Position numbers and translations under genes: made by a program
Notes under the pieces: generated by a model
The model's database searches: none
What the model saw: only the letters and a program-made list of their open reading frames with translations
Told to the model about the DNA's origin: nothing
Assembly (NCBI GenBank): GCA_019310785.1
Contig: JAFDDR010000064.1
Location: forward strand, 1 to 47,668
Direction of reading: 5' to 3'
DNA from: Deltaproteobacteria bacterium
GTDB taxonomy: Bacteria > Desulfobacterota > DSM-4660 > Desulfatiglandales > Desulfatiglandaceae
DNA: 47,668 nucleotides
Shown here: positions 25,028 to 33,911 of the stretch, in pieces
How the letters are laid out: every line of letters begins with the position of its first letter
How positions within the stretch are numbered: position 1 is the stretch's first letter

Positions 25028-26035
25028 ATGGAGCAACGTCGCAAGGAAAGGATTGACCGGGGTATCAAGGTCCGAACAGATGGTCTGTATGCCCTGATGT
25101 CCTGGCGGGAGCTGGGCTATCTTACCCTGCCCAGGGTGATGCTGATTGTGGGAATGCTGATCCTCCCTTTTGTAATGCCCAGCATGTACTGGCAGAGGGT
25201 CATCTCCATCGTGTGTATCTATGCCCTGCTGGCCGTGAGCTTTGATCTCTTAGCCCACTTTGTCGGTCTTGTTTCCTTAGGCGGTGCGTTTTTTATCGGT
25301 GTGGGCGGGTATATTTCCGCCATAATGAACACTTCTTTCGGGTTCCCACCCCTTCTGGCGATCCCCATCGCCACTATTGCAGGCGCCGGTATCTGCACCC
25401 TGCTCCTGTTACCCTGTCTTCCCTTGCGAGGTGTCTATTTTGCTATTGTGAGCCTCATGTATCCCCTGGCAATGGCCCGGGTTATCGAGGCCCTGGACAT
25501 ACTGGGGGGCACGGACGGGATTATGGGTATAGACAGCTTTCCCAATCGCTGGATCGAGCAGTATTTTGTTATTCTTATGGTGCTTCTGTTTCTATTCGGG
25601 GTGAGACGACTGGTCAACCTGGATCTCGGTCTGGTGTTGCGCGCGGTCAAGGATAACGACCAGGCAGTGAGGGCCTCGGGCATGAGCATCACGTTTTACA
25701 AGGCCGTGGCCGTCTTCATCTCCTCTGCCATGGGGTGTCTTGGCGGCGCCTGCCTTGTGCATATTTACATGTGGTCCGGCATATCCCTGTTTGCCCTGGA
25801 TTTTTCTATCCTTCCCATTGCGGCGACAGTCATTGGCGGAGCAGGCACCATCGTGGGCCCGGTTTTGGGGTGTCTTATCCTGGTCCCGGTCTCCGAGTTG
25901 TTGCGGGACTTCGGAACACTGCGTATTGTTTTTTATTCCCTGATACTCGTGGCATTCATTGTTTTTCGCAGTGAGGGGATTATGGTTTACGGTCAGCGTA
26001 AGTACCATCAGATTGAAAGGTGGGTTAAGGTATGA
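25028..26035 (+). CDS. livM: ABC importer permease, LivM family
   Basis: 335 aa with multiple transmembrane helices. The typical LivM segments are FVGLVSLGGAFFIGVGGY, RGVYFAIVSLMYPL, LRAVKDNDQAVRASGMS (coupling helix) and GAGTIVGPVLGCL. An N-terminal cytoplasmic extension of about 35 charged residues precedes the first helix. It follows livH by 9 nt and overlaps livG by 4 nt. Confidence 0.92.
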   Translation: MEQRRKERIDRGIKVRTDGLYALMSWRELGYLTLPRVMLIVGMLILPFVMPSMYWQRVISIVCIYALLAVSFDLLAHFVGLVSLGGAFFIGVGGYISAIMNTSFGFPPLLAIPIATIAGAGICTLLLLPCLPLRGVYFAIVSLMYPLAMARVIEALDILGGTDGIMGIDSFPNRWIEQYFVILMVLLFLFGVRRLVNLDLGLVLRAVKDNDQAVRASGMSITFYKAVAVFISSAMGCLGGACLVHIYMWSGISLFALDFSILPIAATVIGGAGTIVGPVLGCLILVPVSELLRDFGTLRIVFYSLILVAFIVFRSEGIMVYGQRKYHQIERWVKV

Positions 26036-26823
26036 GCGATCAACCTATCCTGGAAGTCAAAGAGGCCACAAAAACCTTTGGCGGCATTCTTGCCCTAAAC
26101 CGCGTCAGTTTCCACGTCAATGAGGGAGAGATACTGGGCATCATCGGCCCGAACGGTTCGGGCAAGACAACCCTGATCAACTGTATCACGGCATTCATCA
26201 GGATGACCTCGGGCAAGGTCTATTTCCGTGGAACAGATATCACCCGTAAACCGGCCCACAAAATCGCGGACATGGGGCTGACCAGGACTTTCCAGATTAT
26301 GCGGCCTTATTATAGCCTGCCTGCTTATAAGAACCTGGTGATCCCCCTGTTTTCACCGCGTGCCAAACGCACGGGAGGCTGGAGGGGCGGCGGCAAACTT
26401 GGGGACCGGAATACCGTGGGTATTGACATTCTGGAAGAGATCGGTTTTGAACGGGATTCCTTTGTTCCCTACAAAATGGCTTCCACCCTGCCCACTGGCT
26501 ACCTGAAACGCCTGGAGCTTGCCCGGTGCCTTGCCCTGAAACCGGAGATTATACTCTGTGACGAAGTCTTTTCAGGGTTAAGCATGAGTGAGATCGCCAG
26601 CATGGTGCCCCTGATAGAGCGCCTGCAGATGGATGGTATTGCCTTAGTCATGATAGAACACCGATTGCGGGAGCTTTTCCGGGTTGCCCGAAGGATTATG
26701 GTATTGAACTTCGGCGAAAAGCTGATTGAAGGGACTCCGGAAGAGGTCATGGCCGACGAGAAGGTAAAAGAGGCATATTTTGGGTCTGCTGAGGAGGTCG
26801 AGGAGGACATGACCTATGCTTGA
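26032..26823 (+). CDS. livG: ABC importer ATPase, LivG family
   Basis: 263 aa. Walker A is GPNGSGKTT; TRTFQIMRPY is the Q-loop region; ILCDEVFSGL covers Walker B; and MIEHRL supplies the switch His. The ABC signature reads LPTGYLKRLEL instead of the usual LSYGQ-type, so it is degenerate at the Ser-Gly-Gly core. It may be a non-canonical site, with ATP hydrolysis carried mainly by the partner site. A Lys/Arg/Gly-rich insertion (RAKRTGGWRGGGK) follows the Q-loop. It overlaps the next gene by 8 nt. Confidence 0.9.
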   Translation: MSDQPILEVKEATKTFGGILALNRVSFHVNEGEILGIIGPNGSGKTTLINCITAFIRMTSGKVYFRGTDITRKPAHKIADMGLTRTFQIMRPYYSLPAYKNLVIPLFSPRAKRTGGWRGGGKLGDRNTVGIDILEEIGFERDSFVPYKMASTLPTGYLKRLELARCLALKPEIILCDEVFSGLSMSEIASMVPLIERLQMDGIALVMIEHRLRELFRVARRIMVLNFGEKLIEGTPEEVMADEKVKEAYFGSAEEVEEDMTYA

Positions 26824-27568
26824 GGCTACCGGCCTGATGGTCTTCTATGAAAACATGCTTGCCCTCAATAATGTCAGTATCAAGTGTGAGGACAAACAGA
26901 TCGTGGGGGTGTTTGGTGCCAACAGCGCCGGTAAATCTACCCTCATGTATACGCTTTCGGGTATCATGGAGGATATCAGGAAAAAGGAGACAATGGCCGG
27001 TGGCGAGAGAATCACCGTTTTAGGGCAGATACGGTTTTTGGGGCGGGACATCACGGACCTTAAACCGAGCAAGCGGGCCAGGGAAGGGATTATCCTCTGC
27101 CCTGAGCGAAGGAGAATATTTCCCGAATGTAGCGTGATTGAGAATCTGCGCATAGGGGCCTACTTAGCCACTCCATCCCAGGCCAAAGACACCCTGGAAT
27201 ATGTGTTTAAAGTGTACCCTTCCCTTGAAAGACTCCAGAAAAGGGTGGGCGGGTTCTTGAGCGGGGGAGAGCAGCAGATGCTGGCAGTCGGCCGCGCGCT
27301 CATGGCCCAGCCAAAACTGTTACTTATGGATGAACCGTTATTAGGCTTGAGCCCTCGTATCCAGGCCATGCTGGTGCGGTCTACAAAAGAGATCCGGGAC
27401 GAAAAAGGGATTTCCATTATCGTGACCGAGCAGTATGCCCGGCCGGTCCTGCCAATCGTAGATTATGCATTTATACTGGAAAACGGTGCTGCAGTGTTAG
27501 AGGGGCCCCGGGATGAGGTGTTGAACAACCCGGACGTACGCTCGGCTTATTTCGGGGTTTCAGAATAG
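26816..27568 (+). CDS. livF: ABC importer ATPase, LivF family
   Basis: 250 aa. Walker A is GANSAGKST, the signature is LSGGEQQMLAVGRAL, and Walker B is LLLMDEPLLGLSP. ERRRIFPECSVIENL is the characteristic LivF segment after the Q-loop. It completes the five-gene importer and presumably pairs with LivG as a heterodimer. Confidence 0.92.
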   Translation: MLEATGLMVFYENMLALNNVSIKCEDKQIVGVFGANSAGKSTLMYTLSGIMEDIRKKETMAGGERITVLGQIRFLGRDITDLKPSKRAREGIILCPERRRIFPECSVIENLRIGAYLATPSQAKDTLEYVFKVYPSLERLQKRVGGFLSGGEQQMLAVGRALMAQPKLLLMDEPLLGLSPRIQAMLVRSTKEIRDEKGISIIVTEQYARPVLPIVDYAFILENGAAVLEGPRDEVLNNPDVRSAYFGVSE

Positions 27569-27681
27569 TGTCAAAAATCCCCGTTACCGGCCGTTAATCA
27601 GGGTCTGCACCCGAAAAATTCCAGATGGAAACAACCGGTCAGTGATTAGGGCAACAGGTATAACGAGGAGCCAAACAGGTA

Positions 27682-29301
27682 ATGAGCAATAACGAACAGG
27701 CATGGGAAAAGGAGTTGACCTTTACCCGGTTTGACCGGATGAGTGAAAAGTATCCTGACCGTGCCGCCGTGGTCTATTTAGGAGAGAAGTTCTCCTATGC
27801 ACGCCTGCGTGACCTGAGCGAGCGGTTTGCCGGCTCTCTGGTTGACATAGGGATCAAAAAGGGCGATCGGGTCATGGTTTACATCTCCAACTGCGTCCAG
27901 TGGCTCATTGCATTCTTAGGCATCCAGAAAGCCGGGGCCGTGCTTGTGCCGGTCGCCCCGATCTATACCTCTTTTGAGATCGAATATATGATCAAAGACT
28001 CAGGGGCCGAGATAATCATCTGTCTTGATACCAATTTTTGCTATGTCAAGGAGGTTTTTGACAAGACAGAACTCAAGAGTGCCATTGTGACCAACCTGGT
28101 GGACCTCCTTCCCTTTTGGAAAAGGGGCCTCGGTGTACTGTTCGACAAGATCCCGCACGGCAAGGTGGACCGGGATAGCCGGGTCCATTCCTTCAAATCC
28201 TTTCTGAAGCACCCGCCCCTGAAATCACAGGTGAAACTGGACCCAAGAAAGGACCTTTCCTATATCCTCTATACCGGAGGTACCACCGGTTTTCCAAAGG
28301 GAGTGCCGGGCAATCACTTAGGCATGACGTCCTATGTAAACGATGTGACCGAAGACGTTGCAGGGAACTATCTCAAGGAAGGAGAGGACGTATATGTCGC
28401 GGTAAACCCCCTTTTCCATATCATGGCCCTTGGCCTGTGTATGGCAGTTGGTCTTAATAAGGGGAACACTACGTTGCTTATGCCCGTGCCCCAGGTGGAC
28501 GCAATCCTTGAAACCATAGAGCGCTACAAGACCCGCTGGATGTTAGGCGTTCCCGCCCTTTACCGCATGATCCTGGAAAATGACCGCCTGGAACGTTATG
28601 ACCTGAGTTCTCTGACCTATTGTTATTGCGGCGGGGATGTACTGCCGGTCGAGGTCTTTAACCGGTGGAAAGAGCTGTTCGGTGTCCCCATTTATCAGGT
28701 CTATGGCTCTACCGAGGCGGGTCATGTGACCTACAGCCGGCTGAAAAGCAGGGAATGTATTGTGGTGGACCCGGAGACCCTGAAACCGGTCCCCCCCGGT
28801 GAAAGCGGGGAGCTTTTGGTCACCTCACCCTACACCCTGAAAGAATACTGGAATAAGCCGGAGGAAACCGAGTATTCATACGTGGAGATAAACGGAAAGA
28901 TCTTTTATCGTATGGGCGATTTTGTGTCCCAGGATGAGGACGGCGAACTGGTTTATGTGGAGCGTTCGGCAGACATAATAAAGCATAAGGCCTACCGGGT
29001 CTCGGCATCAGAAATAGAAGCGGTGCTCCAGGACCATCCCACGGTTATCGGGGCCTGCGTGGTGGGCATCCCTGATCCCAAGGTGGGTGAACGGATCAAG
29101 GCCATCGTGGTCTTGAAAGAGGATGCCAGGGGAGTGGGCGGTGCGGAGCTTATCACGTGGTGCCGTGAACGGCTGGCATCCTATAAGGTCCCGAGCTATA
29201 TTGAGTTCAGGGATATGTTGCCCAAGTCCAAGGTGGGGAAGCTCTTGAGAAGGGAAATCCGGGACGAGGAACGCCGGCGGATGTCCGAGGAAAAGGGTTG
29301 A
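27682..29301 (+). CDS. AMP-forming acyl/aryl-CoA ligase
   Basis: 539 aa. The ANL superfamily motifs are in order: A3 YTGGTTGFPKGV, A5 VYGSTEAGH, the A7/A8 region YRMGDFVSQDEDGELVYVERSADIIKHKAYRVSASEIE, and the C-terminal catalytic Lys in PKSKVGKLLRREIR. It makes an acyl-adenylate and then an acyl-CoA. Chain length or aromatic specificity cannot be decided by eye. It follows the importer by 113 nt in the same direction, suggesting that it activates the imported acid (for example a branched or aromatic carboxylate). Confidence 0.9.
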   Translation: MSNNEQAWEKELTFTRFDRMSEKYPDRAAVVYLGEKFSYARLRDLSERFAGSLVDIGIKKGDRVMVYISNCVQWLIAFLGIQKAGAVLVPVAPIYTSFEIEYMIKDSGAEIIICLDTNFCYVKEVFDKTELKSAIVTNLVDLLPFWKRGLGVLFDKIPHGKVDRDSRVHSFKSFLKHPPLKSQVKLDPRKDLSYILYTGGTTGFPKGVPGNHLGMTSYVNDVTEDVAGNYLKEGEDVYVAVNPLFHIMALGLCMAVGLNKGNTTLLMPVPQVDAILETIERYKTRWMLGVPALYRMILENDRLERYDLSSLTYCYCGGDVLPVEVFNRWKELFGVPIYQVYGSTEAGHVTYSRLKSRECIVVDPETLKPVPPGESGELLVTSPYTLKEYWNKPEETEYSYVEINGKIFYRMGDFVSQDEDGELVYVERSADIIKHKAYRVSASEIEAVLQDHPTVIGACVVGIPDPKVGERIKAIVVLKEDARGVGGAELITWCRERLASYKVPSYIEFRDMLPKSKVGKLLRREIRDEERRRMSEEKG

Positions 29302-29341
29302 TTAATCGCGGTGTAAGCCGGGACTTGAAATCTTTTCTTCG

Positions 29342-29381
29342 ATTCTGACAAATCATTATTATCCTGTTATCCCGTCAGAAT
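29342..29381 (+). promoter_or_regulatory. Inverted repeat upstream of the nitroreductase gene
   Basis: attctgac (29342-29349) and gtcagaat (29374-29381) are perfect 8-bp arms around 24 nt of AT-rich DNA, 36 nt before the nitroreductase start. It could be an operator or a weak RNA hairpin. Confidence 0.35.
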
Positions 29382-29417
29382 AAAATGAAACATTTTTAGG
29401 TTGTTAAAGGAGGGAAA

Positions 29418-29990
29418 ATGGACATTTTTGAGGCAATGAAAGAAAGGCGGAGCTGCCGTAATTTTTCGAGCGAACCGGTCAGTGATGAGACCATTGAAAA
29501 GATTTTGGAAGCAGCCGGTTGGGCGCCTTCCCCCCTGAACACACAGCCATGGGAATTTATCATTATTACCGCTCAGGATGTGAAGGAAAAGATATTTTCC
29601 GAGGCAGACAGGTGCCGTAAATGGGCGCTTGAAACAAGCGGGTGGAAGTGGCTGGGAGGTTACGGCCTTGATTTTTTAAAGGCGGCCCCGGTTATTGTAG
29701 CTATCACGGGAGATCCCAAGAAAACGGGTGTGGACATGTTCATGGAAGAGGGGAGCGTGGGTTATCAGCACGCCTGTGCCGCGGCCATTCAGAACATGCA
29801 TCTTGCGGCCCATGCCCTGGGACTTGGCAGCCTCTGGTTTACCTTTTTTGATAAAAAGGCCATTCGAGAGATATTAGGCATTGACCCTGAAAAAACGCCT
29901 ATTGCGCTTGTCTGCCTCGGCAAGGCTGGCGGAGAACCCACGCCTGCACCCAGAAAGGACGTTAGGAAGAAAACAACTTATATCAGATGA
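29418..29990 (+). CDS. Nitroreductase-family FMN oxidoreductase
   Basis: 190 aa. It starts MDIFEAMKERRSCRNF, with the RRSxRxF FMN-phosphate contact typical of the family. WAPSPLNTQPWEFI is the second FMN segment, and LGLGSLWF near residue 135 is the helix shared by nitroreductases. It probably uses NAD(P)H to reduce a quinone, nitro compound or enoate. AAAGGAGG lies upstream. It follows the CoA ligase and may serve the same catabolic unit, though a general detoxification role is equally possible. Confidence 0.88.
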   Translation: MDIFEAMKERRSCRNFSSEPVSDETIEKILEAAGWAPSPLNTQPWEFIIITAQDVKEKIFSEADRCRKWALETSGWKWLGGYGLDFLKAAPVIVAITGDPKKTGVDMFMEEGSVGYQHACAAAIQNMHLAAHALGLGSLWFTFFDKKAIREILGIDPEKTPIALVCLGKAGGEPTPAPRKDVRKKTTYIR

Positions 29991-30055
29991 TCCTTAAAGG
30001 TTATGGTGCACGGGTGTTTTTCTCAAATAACGAGAAAGCCCGGAGAGATTGAGTA

Positions 30056-30577
30056 ATGGTGGAAAGCATATTAAATAACAAGCGAATACTTGCAGTGGAT
30101 GATGAACCTGACGTGCTCGAAACCTTGGAGGAACAGTTGGACGGATTTGATGGCCTGATATTTGACAGGGCCATTGATTATGATACGGGCTATCAACTGA
30201 TCAGGTCGTGGACATATGATCTCGTCATACTCGATATCATGGGTGTTCGAGGCTTTGATCTCCTGAACGCCTCGGTTGCATTGGGTTTCCCAACGGTTAT
30301 GCTGACTGCCCACGCCCTGTCGGTTGATGCCCTGAGGACATCCATCAAAATGGGCGCAATGGCATATATTCCCAAGGAAAAGATGTTCGAAATTGCCACC
30401 TTTCTCGAAGATGTTTTGACCCTGGAGCACAGGCCAGGCTGGCGCCGTCTGTTCGAGCGGTTGGGCGGCTTCTTCAATGCGACCTTTGGGCCTGACTGGC
30501 AGAAAGATGAAAAAAACTTTTGGAAAGTAGTCGCATCCGGAGAATACCGGTCCGGGCCGGTTATTCTGAAAAAGTGA
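30056..30577 (+). CDS. Receiver-domain protein with short C-terminal tail
   Basis: 173 aa. The receiver motifs are D15-D16, D60 (VILDIMGVRG), the T in VMLTAHA, and the K of YIPKEKM. The usual KPF is PKE, a common variant. The last 45 residues (PGWRRLFERLGGFFNATFGPDWQKDEKNFWK) match no output domain I know. No kinase is adjacent. It starts 66 nt after the nitroreductase stop. Confidence 0.8.
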   Translation: MVESILNNKRILAVDDEPDVLETLEEQLDGFDGLIFDRAIDYDTGYQLIRSWTYDLVILDIMGVRGFDLLNASVALGFPTVMLTAHALSVDALRTSIKMGAMAYIPKEKMFEIATFLEDVLTLEHRPGWRRLFERLGGFFNATFGPDWQKDEKNFWKVVASGEYRSGPVILKK

Positions 30578-30840
30578 CACCTGCCGATGATAGGGAGCCC
30601 TCAGCAGTCATAGTTTATCCTTCAGCGAAGGTATCATGCTGATAGCTCCACACCTTGAATTCTCTAATCGTTGTCCCCTAAATGATTGGCTGACCGGTGG
30701 CTGCTTTATATTATAACCGCCACGTGTTCACAGAACGGGTTATTAAGTCTTTTCTTTGATTCCGGGTCTCCAGACCTCATAACCCTTCCCCATATAAAAA
30801 CGAATTATTATCCACAGATTTTTGTGAGGGGCCAGGAATT
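30578..30840. other. 263-nt intergenic region, convergent
   Basis: This lies between the receiver-domain gene and the minus-strand EI24-like gene. I see no ORF, no clear T-run terminator and no repeat of note. Confidence 0.5.
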
Positions 30841-31575
30841 TTACTTTGAGTTTTCAGATTCCTGATCATGCTTATCCAGATAGTAAAGCGTTGCCCCAAC
30901 CGGTGCGAAGGAGAGAAAGACAATGTTCAGGCCGGGAATCAGGAACCAGAGCCCGAAGCCTAAATGAAAGGAGAGCGTTTTCCTCAAAAACCGGAAGCGG
31001 TCCCTGAAGGGGAAGAGTCGCCTGGCAGGGAGTAGATCGGTATTGTCCCATGAAAGAAATATTATGGCGATGGCCGATGCAAGTATCGCTATGACCGGTC
31101 CCAATGGAGTGAGCCAGCCTATGACCATGAGCACAAGGGAGATTACAACAGGAATTATAGTCCTCGGAATCTCCTGTCTGATCAGGTAAAAAAACAGCTT
31201 TGTTACGGGCATCTTTTCAGCCTCTTTTTCCTGGCCTTTGGTCATGCGCTCGGTAATTCGGGACATGTAATCCATGATGATCACGCTGAAAAGGATCTGT
31301 GAGACGAGATAGGAAAGTATTGCCGAGATACCAACGAGAATAAAGGAAAGGATCCAGGACAGGACGTGCCACAGCCAGACAATCCACTGGCTTTCAGGCT
31401 TGGTCCAGATGAGGTCCAGTATCTCTTGGTGATACAAAAGGATAAGGCTGGCCGCAAAAATGGTAATCAGGATGACCGCTGCAAAGCGAATAAAGCCCAG
31501 GAGCAGGAGCTTGGGTGTCTTTATACTCAGCCCCAGTCCGCGTACGTTATAAGTAATCCCGCTTATAAATTCCAT
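30841..31575 (-). CDS. EI24/CysZ-like multi-span membrane protein
   Basis: 244 aa with about five hydrophobic segments. The layout matches the EI24 (DUF540, CysZ) family: an N-terminal amphipathic part GLGLSIKTPKLLLLGFIRFAA, a long central helix pair, and FHLGFGLWFLIPGLNIVFLSFAPVGATLYYL at the end. The PGLNxxxxxFAPVGATL stretch is the most diagnostic. E. coli CysZ is a sulfate permease, but most relatives are uncharacterised. AAGGAGG lies upstream of the ATG. Confidence 0.82.
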   Translation of the reverse strand: MEFISGITYNVRGLGLSIKTPKLLLLGFIRFAAVILITIFAASLILLYHQEILDLIWTKPESQWIVWLWHVLSWILSFILVGISAILSYLVSQILFSVIIMDYMSRITERMTKGQEKEAEKMPVTKLFFYLIRQEIPRTIIPVVISLVLMVIGWLTPLGPVIAILASAIAIIFLSWDNTDLLPARRLFPFRDRFRFLRKTLSFHLGFGLWFLIPGLNIVFLSFAPVGATLYYLDKHDQESENSK

Positions 31576-32262
31576 TTAAACCTCCTTGCCATTAAATATT
31601 TCATGGAAAAATACGCCTGTGCTCATAGATCTATTCCTTGGCTTCTGTGTTTTCAGGGTATTAAACTATAGCACACCTCATACTGAGATCAAAAACAATC
31701 TGCATTAGTTCACCACCCGTTCTCCCTCCACAGCGGGATCACTTGAGCCACAGAGAACTCAGAGAAACATTTTTATGCATGAAGTTAAGATGTGAATTGT
31801 TTAACATTATAGGCAGATGGCCTTTTCTTTCGCTTCCTCGAATGAGCACAGCGAGTGGGTGGTAAATAAAGAATCTTGTTTATCATGTAAATCCTGTCAA
31901 AAAAGTCTCGTAACCCTGAACCTCTGAACACCTACAAAAATCTTTTCATGTTTACAAAAAAATATGTATATTTAAAGTTTAAACTTAATTTTACATGTAT
32001 TTTTAAGGTAGAGTCTTAAATCTACACCGTATACGAATTGACGATCAGTAGCGGATATGTTTTAAATGGCAAAAAGGAAATGCATACCACGTTGAAATTG
32101 TTGATAAAACGAAAGGGGCAAATTATGATTCCCGAGATTTTGGCTCACTGTCTCTGGGAAATGACTTTATACGTCATTTCCTCAGCGCGAGGGTGTGGGA
32201 GGTGGAGGACGAATTCATATAGTCAGCTTTACAATGGATTAAACACCTGATAAAATAATTTT
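31576..32262. other. 687-nt AT-rich gene-poor region before the toxin-antitoxin island
   Basis: No convincing gene. A frame at 32038-32250 (TTG start) lacks a ribosome-binding site and any recognisable motif. The region holds a GCCACAGAGAACTCAGAGAA-like dispersed repeat near 31746, a short CCTGAACCTCTGAAC unit near 31915, a palindrome aagtttaaactt at 31975-31986, and the inverted repeat at 32157-32181. Confidence 0.55.
32157..32181 (+). promoter_or_regulatory. Inverted repeat upstream of TumE/TumA
   Basis: ggaaatgac (32157-32165) and gtcatttcc (32173-32181) are perfect 9-bp arms around a 7-nt loop, 81 nt upstream of the toxin gene. Its position and symmetry suit an operator for the downstream antitoxin or a short RNA hairpin. 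Confidence 0.4.
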
Positions 32263-32583
32263 ATGGTAAAAGGGAAAGGCAAAAAGAAACAATCATTTCA
32301 AAAGGTTGTAAGTGAACTGTTTCCCGTTGAAGAAAAGCGTGGCGGGGGTTTGATCAAAATTGAGGCGTGGGAAGATATAGACGGAAAAATAGTAAAATAC
32401 AGCATAGTGTATATCAACCATTTCATTTATGCGGATGATAATAGTAGGGTTCTTGGCTACGACAATACACATAACTATCATCACAAACACTATTTGGGGC
32501 AAATTACGCCGGTTGAAAATTTTGCCAGCTATCAGGATTTGATTGAACGATTTGAAAAGGAAATAAGGGAGTTCATAAAATGA
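32263..32583 (+). CDS. tumE: TumE-family toxin
   Basis: 106 aa. The GLIKIEAWEDIDGKIVKYSIVYI beta segment and the VLGYDNTHNYHHKHYLG motif are typical of the TumE (DUF6516) toxin family, where the YDN...HHKH signature is strongly conserved. A C-terminal helix follows (ASYQDLIERFEKEIREFI). The first 15 residues are Lys-rich. Its stop overlaps the following antitoxin by 4 nt, so toxin precedes antitoxin, the usual order for this system. No Shine-Dalgarno is evident at the ATG. Confidence 0.78.
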   Translation: MVKGKGKKKQSFQKVVSELFPVEEKRGGGLIKIEAWEDIDGKIVKYSIVYINHFIYADDNSRVLGYDNTHNYHHKHYLGQITPVENFASYQDLIERFEKEIREFIK

Positions 32584-32954
32584 CTATTGAAATTAAAAAA
32601 GGGAGCATATCAGATTTTTTTGCTTCAGCAAAAGAAACGGCAAAAGAAATTGATAAGGGGAAAAAAGTAACCAGGAAAAAAACGATATGGGTTGAGTCAA
32701 AAGACCTTATGGATTTGCTCAAGCCTGAAAGGACCAAGTTGGTCAAATATATACGTGGAAAGAAAAGAATCGTTTTTGCAGAGCTCGTAAATGAAATGAA
32801 TCGTACATCTGTGAGCCTTAACAGGGATCTAAATCTTTTGTCAAAATATCAATTGATTCGAATACATAAGGAACCTAATCCTGGACACGGTGTTCATAAA
32901 ATTATTGAACCAATGTTTCGTAATCAAAAAATACAGTTTAAAGCTGAAATTTGA
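32580..32954 (+). CDS. tumA: TumA-like antitoxin (HVO_A0114-type winged helix)
   Basis: 124 aa. The second half reads as a winged helix-turn-helix: LLKPERTKLVKYIRGKKRIVFAELVNEMNRTSVSLNRDLNLLSKYQLIRIHKE. This is the HVO_A0114-family pattern that accompanies TumE toxins. The N-terminal part is Lys/Ser-rich and likely binds the toxin. It is translationally coupled to tumE by ATGA. Confidence 0.75.
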   Translation: MTIEIKKGSISDFFASAKETAKEIDKGKKVTRKKTIWVESKDLMDLLKPERTKLVKYIRGKKRIVFAELVNEMNRTSVSLNRDLNLLSKYQLIRIHKEPNPGHGVHKIIEPMFRNQKIQFKAEI

Positions 32955-32966
32955 TAGTTACAGGAA

Positions 32967-33320
32967 ATGCCAATTATTGCGATCATCATTCTGCTGATTG
33001 CCTCATACATTGTCGTAATGAACTGGGGATGCGTATTCGTCAGCATGCGAAACAGACGGAAGGGAATCGACAAGCACCACTCGACCGTTCCCCTGGTCTC
33101 GCTCATCCTTGCAGGTGTTGCGTTCGCTGCCTATCCATACACGCCGAAGATGTGGATTGGAATCATACCACTCGTGGACATTGCCAACTGGTCTATGCTT
33201 TGCTTACCGGTCGTTCTGATCAAAGAGGCGAGAGAAAAAAAAGGAGCACCGAGCCATCGGATGCACTCGAAAAAAAATAGCGCGCAAATAAAGAAAAGAG
33301 GACAGAGACAAATAATGTAA
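32967..33320 (+). CDS. Small membrane protein, unknown
   Basis: 117 aa with three hydrophobic segments: IIAIIILLIASYIVVM at the N-terminus, VPLVSLILAGVAFAAYP, and WSMLCLPVVLI. A basic C-terminal tail of about 30 residues follows. AGGA sits very close to the ATG. It begins 12 nt after the TumA stop, so it may be co-transcribed. It is locally GC-richer than the flanking toxin-antitoxin genes. Not recognised. Confidence 0.5.
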   Translation: MPIIAIIILLIASYIVVMNWGCVFVSMRNRRKGIDKHHSTVPLVSLILAGVAFAAYPYTPKMWIGIIPLVDIANWSMLCLPVVLIKEAREKKGAPSHRMHSKKNSAQIKKRGQRQIM

Positions 33321-33400
33321 TGTCAAGAATAAACCGCCCGGTATATTCCGTTAATAGACAAAAATGTGACCGAATCAAAAAAACTGGTTTTTTTGAAAAT

Positions 33401-33452
33401 AGTAACTTGTGAAATTGTGTGATAATTGATTTTGGAGCTAACGGCTCATTTT
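33401..33452 (+). repeat. Imperfect direct repeat, left copy
   Basis: This shares with 33814-33861 the ordered blocks ag(t/c)aac, ttgtgaaatt, a variable 15-17 nt, then gctaacg(g/t)ctcattt. The two copies bracket the small gene at 33540-33737 with a 413-bp period, as if a unit had been inserted or duplicated. It does not fold into a proper integron attC. Confidence 0.5.
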
Positions 33453-33539
33453 AAGGCGGTATATTCAGAATGCTGCTTCGAAACAATACTCATTTAGTCT
33501 TTTGGATTATGAACAAAGTTTTGTAAGGACAGTTGCAAA

Positions 33540-33737
33540 ATGTTCGGAATTGGTTTAACGGAAATTATTATTCTACTTACAATTGCAGCTATTATTTTCA
33601 GCCCAATTGTCATTGTAATTGCTGTTCTTGCCTATGCAAGGGGAAAAAAGAAATCTAATGATGCCACAATTAATTTAAAACCACCGCCATTACCAACACC
33701 AACTGAAAATACGAAAAGGGGGGTAGGGCCAAACTAA
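33540..33737 (+). CDS. Small membrane protein (65 aa), unknown
   Basis: One long or two close hydrophobic helices occupy residues 1-32 (MFGIGLTEIIILLTIAAIIF, then SPIVIVIAVLAYA). A KKK stop-transfer and a Pro-rich cytoplasmic-like tail (KPPPLPTPTE) follow. The first residues resemble TatA, but the amphipathic helix and the FGPKKLPEL motif are missing, so I do not call it TatA. AAGGACA lies 12 nt upstream. It is bracketed by the direct repeats at 33401 and 33814. Confidence 0.5.
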   Translation: MFGIGLTEIIILLTIAAIIFSPIVIVIAVLAYARGKKKSNDATINLKPPPLPTPTENTKRGVGPN

Positions 33738-33813
33738 TTATTTGATTTTCAATGTAAAGATGTCAAACTATGGGCCAATTTCGGGGCAATAATTGCATTT
33801 TTAGGGGCGAAAA

Positions 33814-33861
33814 AGCAACGTTGTGAAATTTTTGTCCGGTTTTCCGGCTAACGTCTCATTT
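33814..33861 (+). repeat. Imperfect direct repeat, right copy
   Basis: Partner of 33401-33452, with the ttgtgaaatt and gctaacg(g/t)ctcattt blocks in the same order and orientation. The rest of 33738-33911 holds no ORF. Confidence 0.5.
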
Positions 33862-33911
33862 GCCTTGTTAACAAGATAGCAAACTCCACATTCGCAGGAT
33901 AAAAATTAGAC

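Noticed and set aside
32038-32250. 70-aa ORF upstream of tumE
   Set aside because: TTG start without ribosome-binding site, no motif, and a 9-bp palindrome lies within it; more likely a regulatory region.
33540-33737. TatA-type translocase subunit
   Set aside because: Only the first residues resemble TatA; the amphipathic helix and FGPKKLPEL-like motif are absent.
33401-33861. Integron attC sites around the small gene
   Set aside because: The gctaacg blocks lack a matching GTTRRRY end and no complementary arm lies within the expected distance, so no attC hairpin can form; no integrase is seen.
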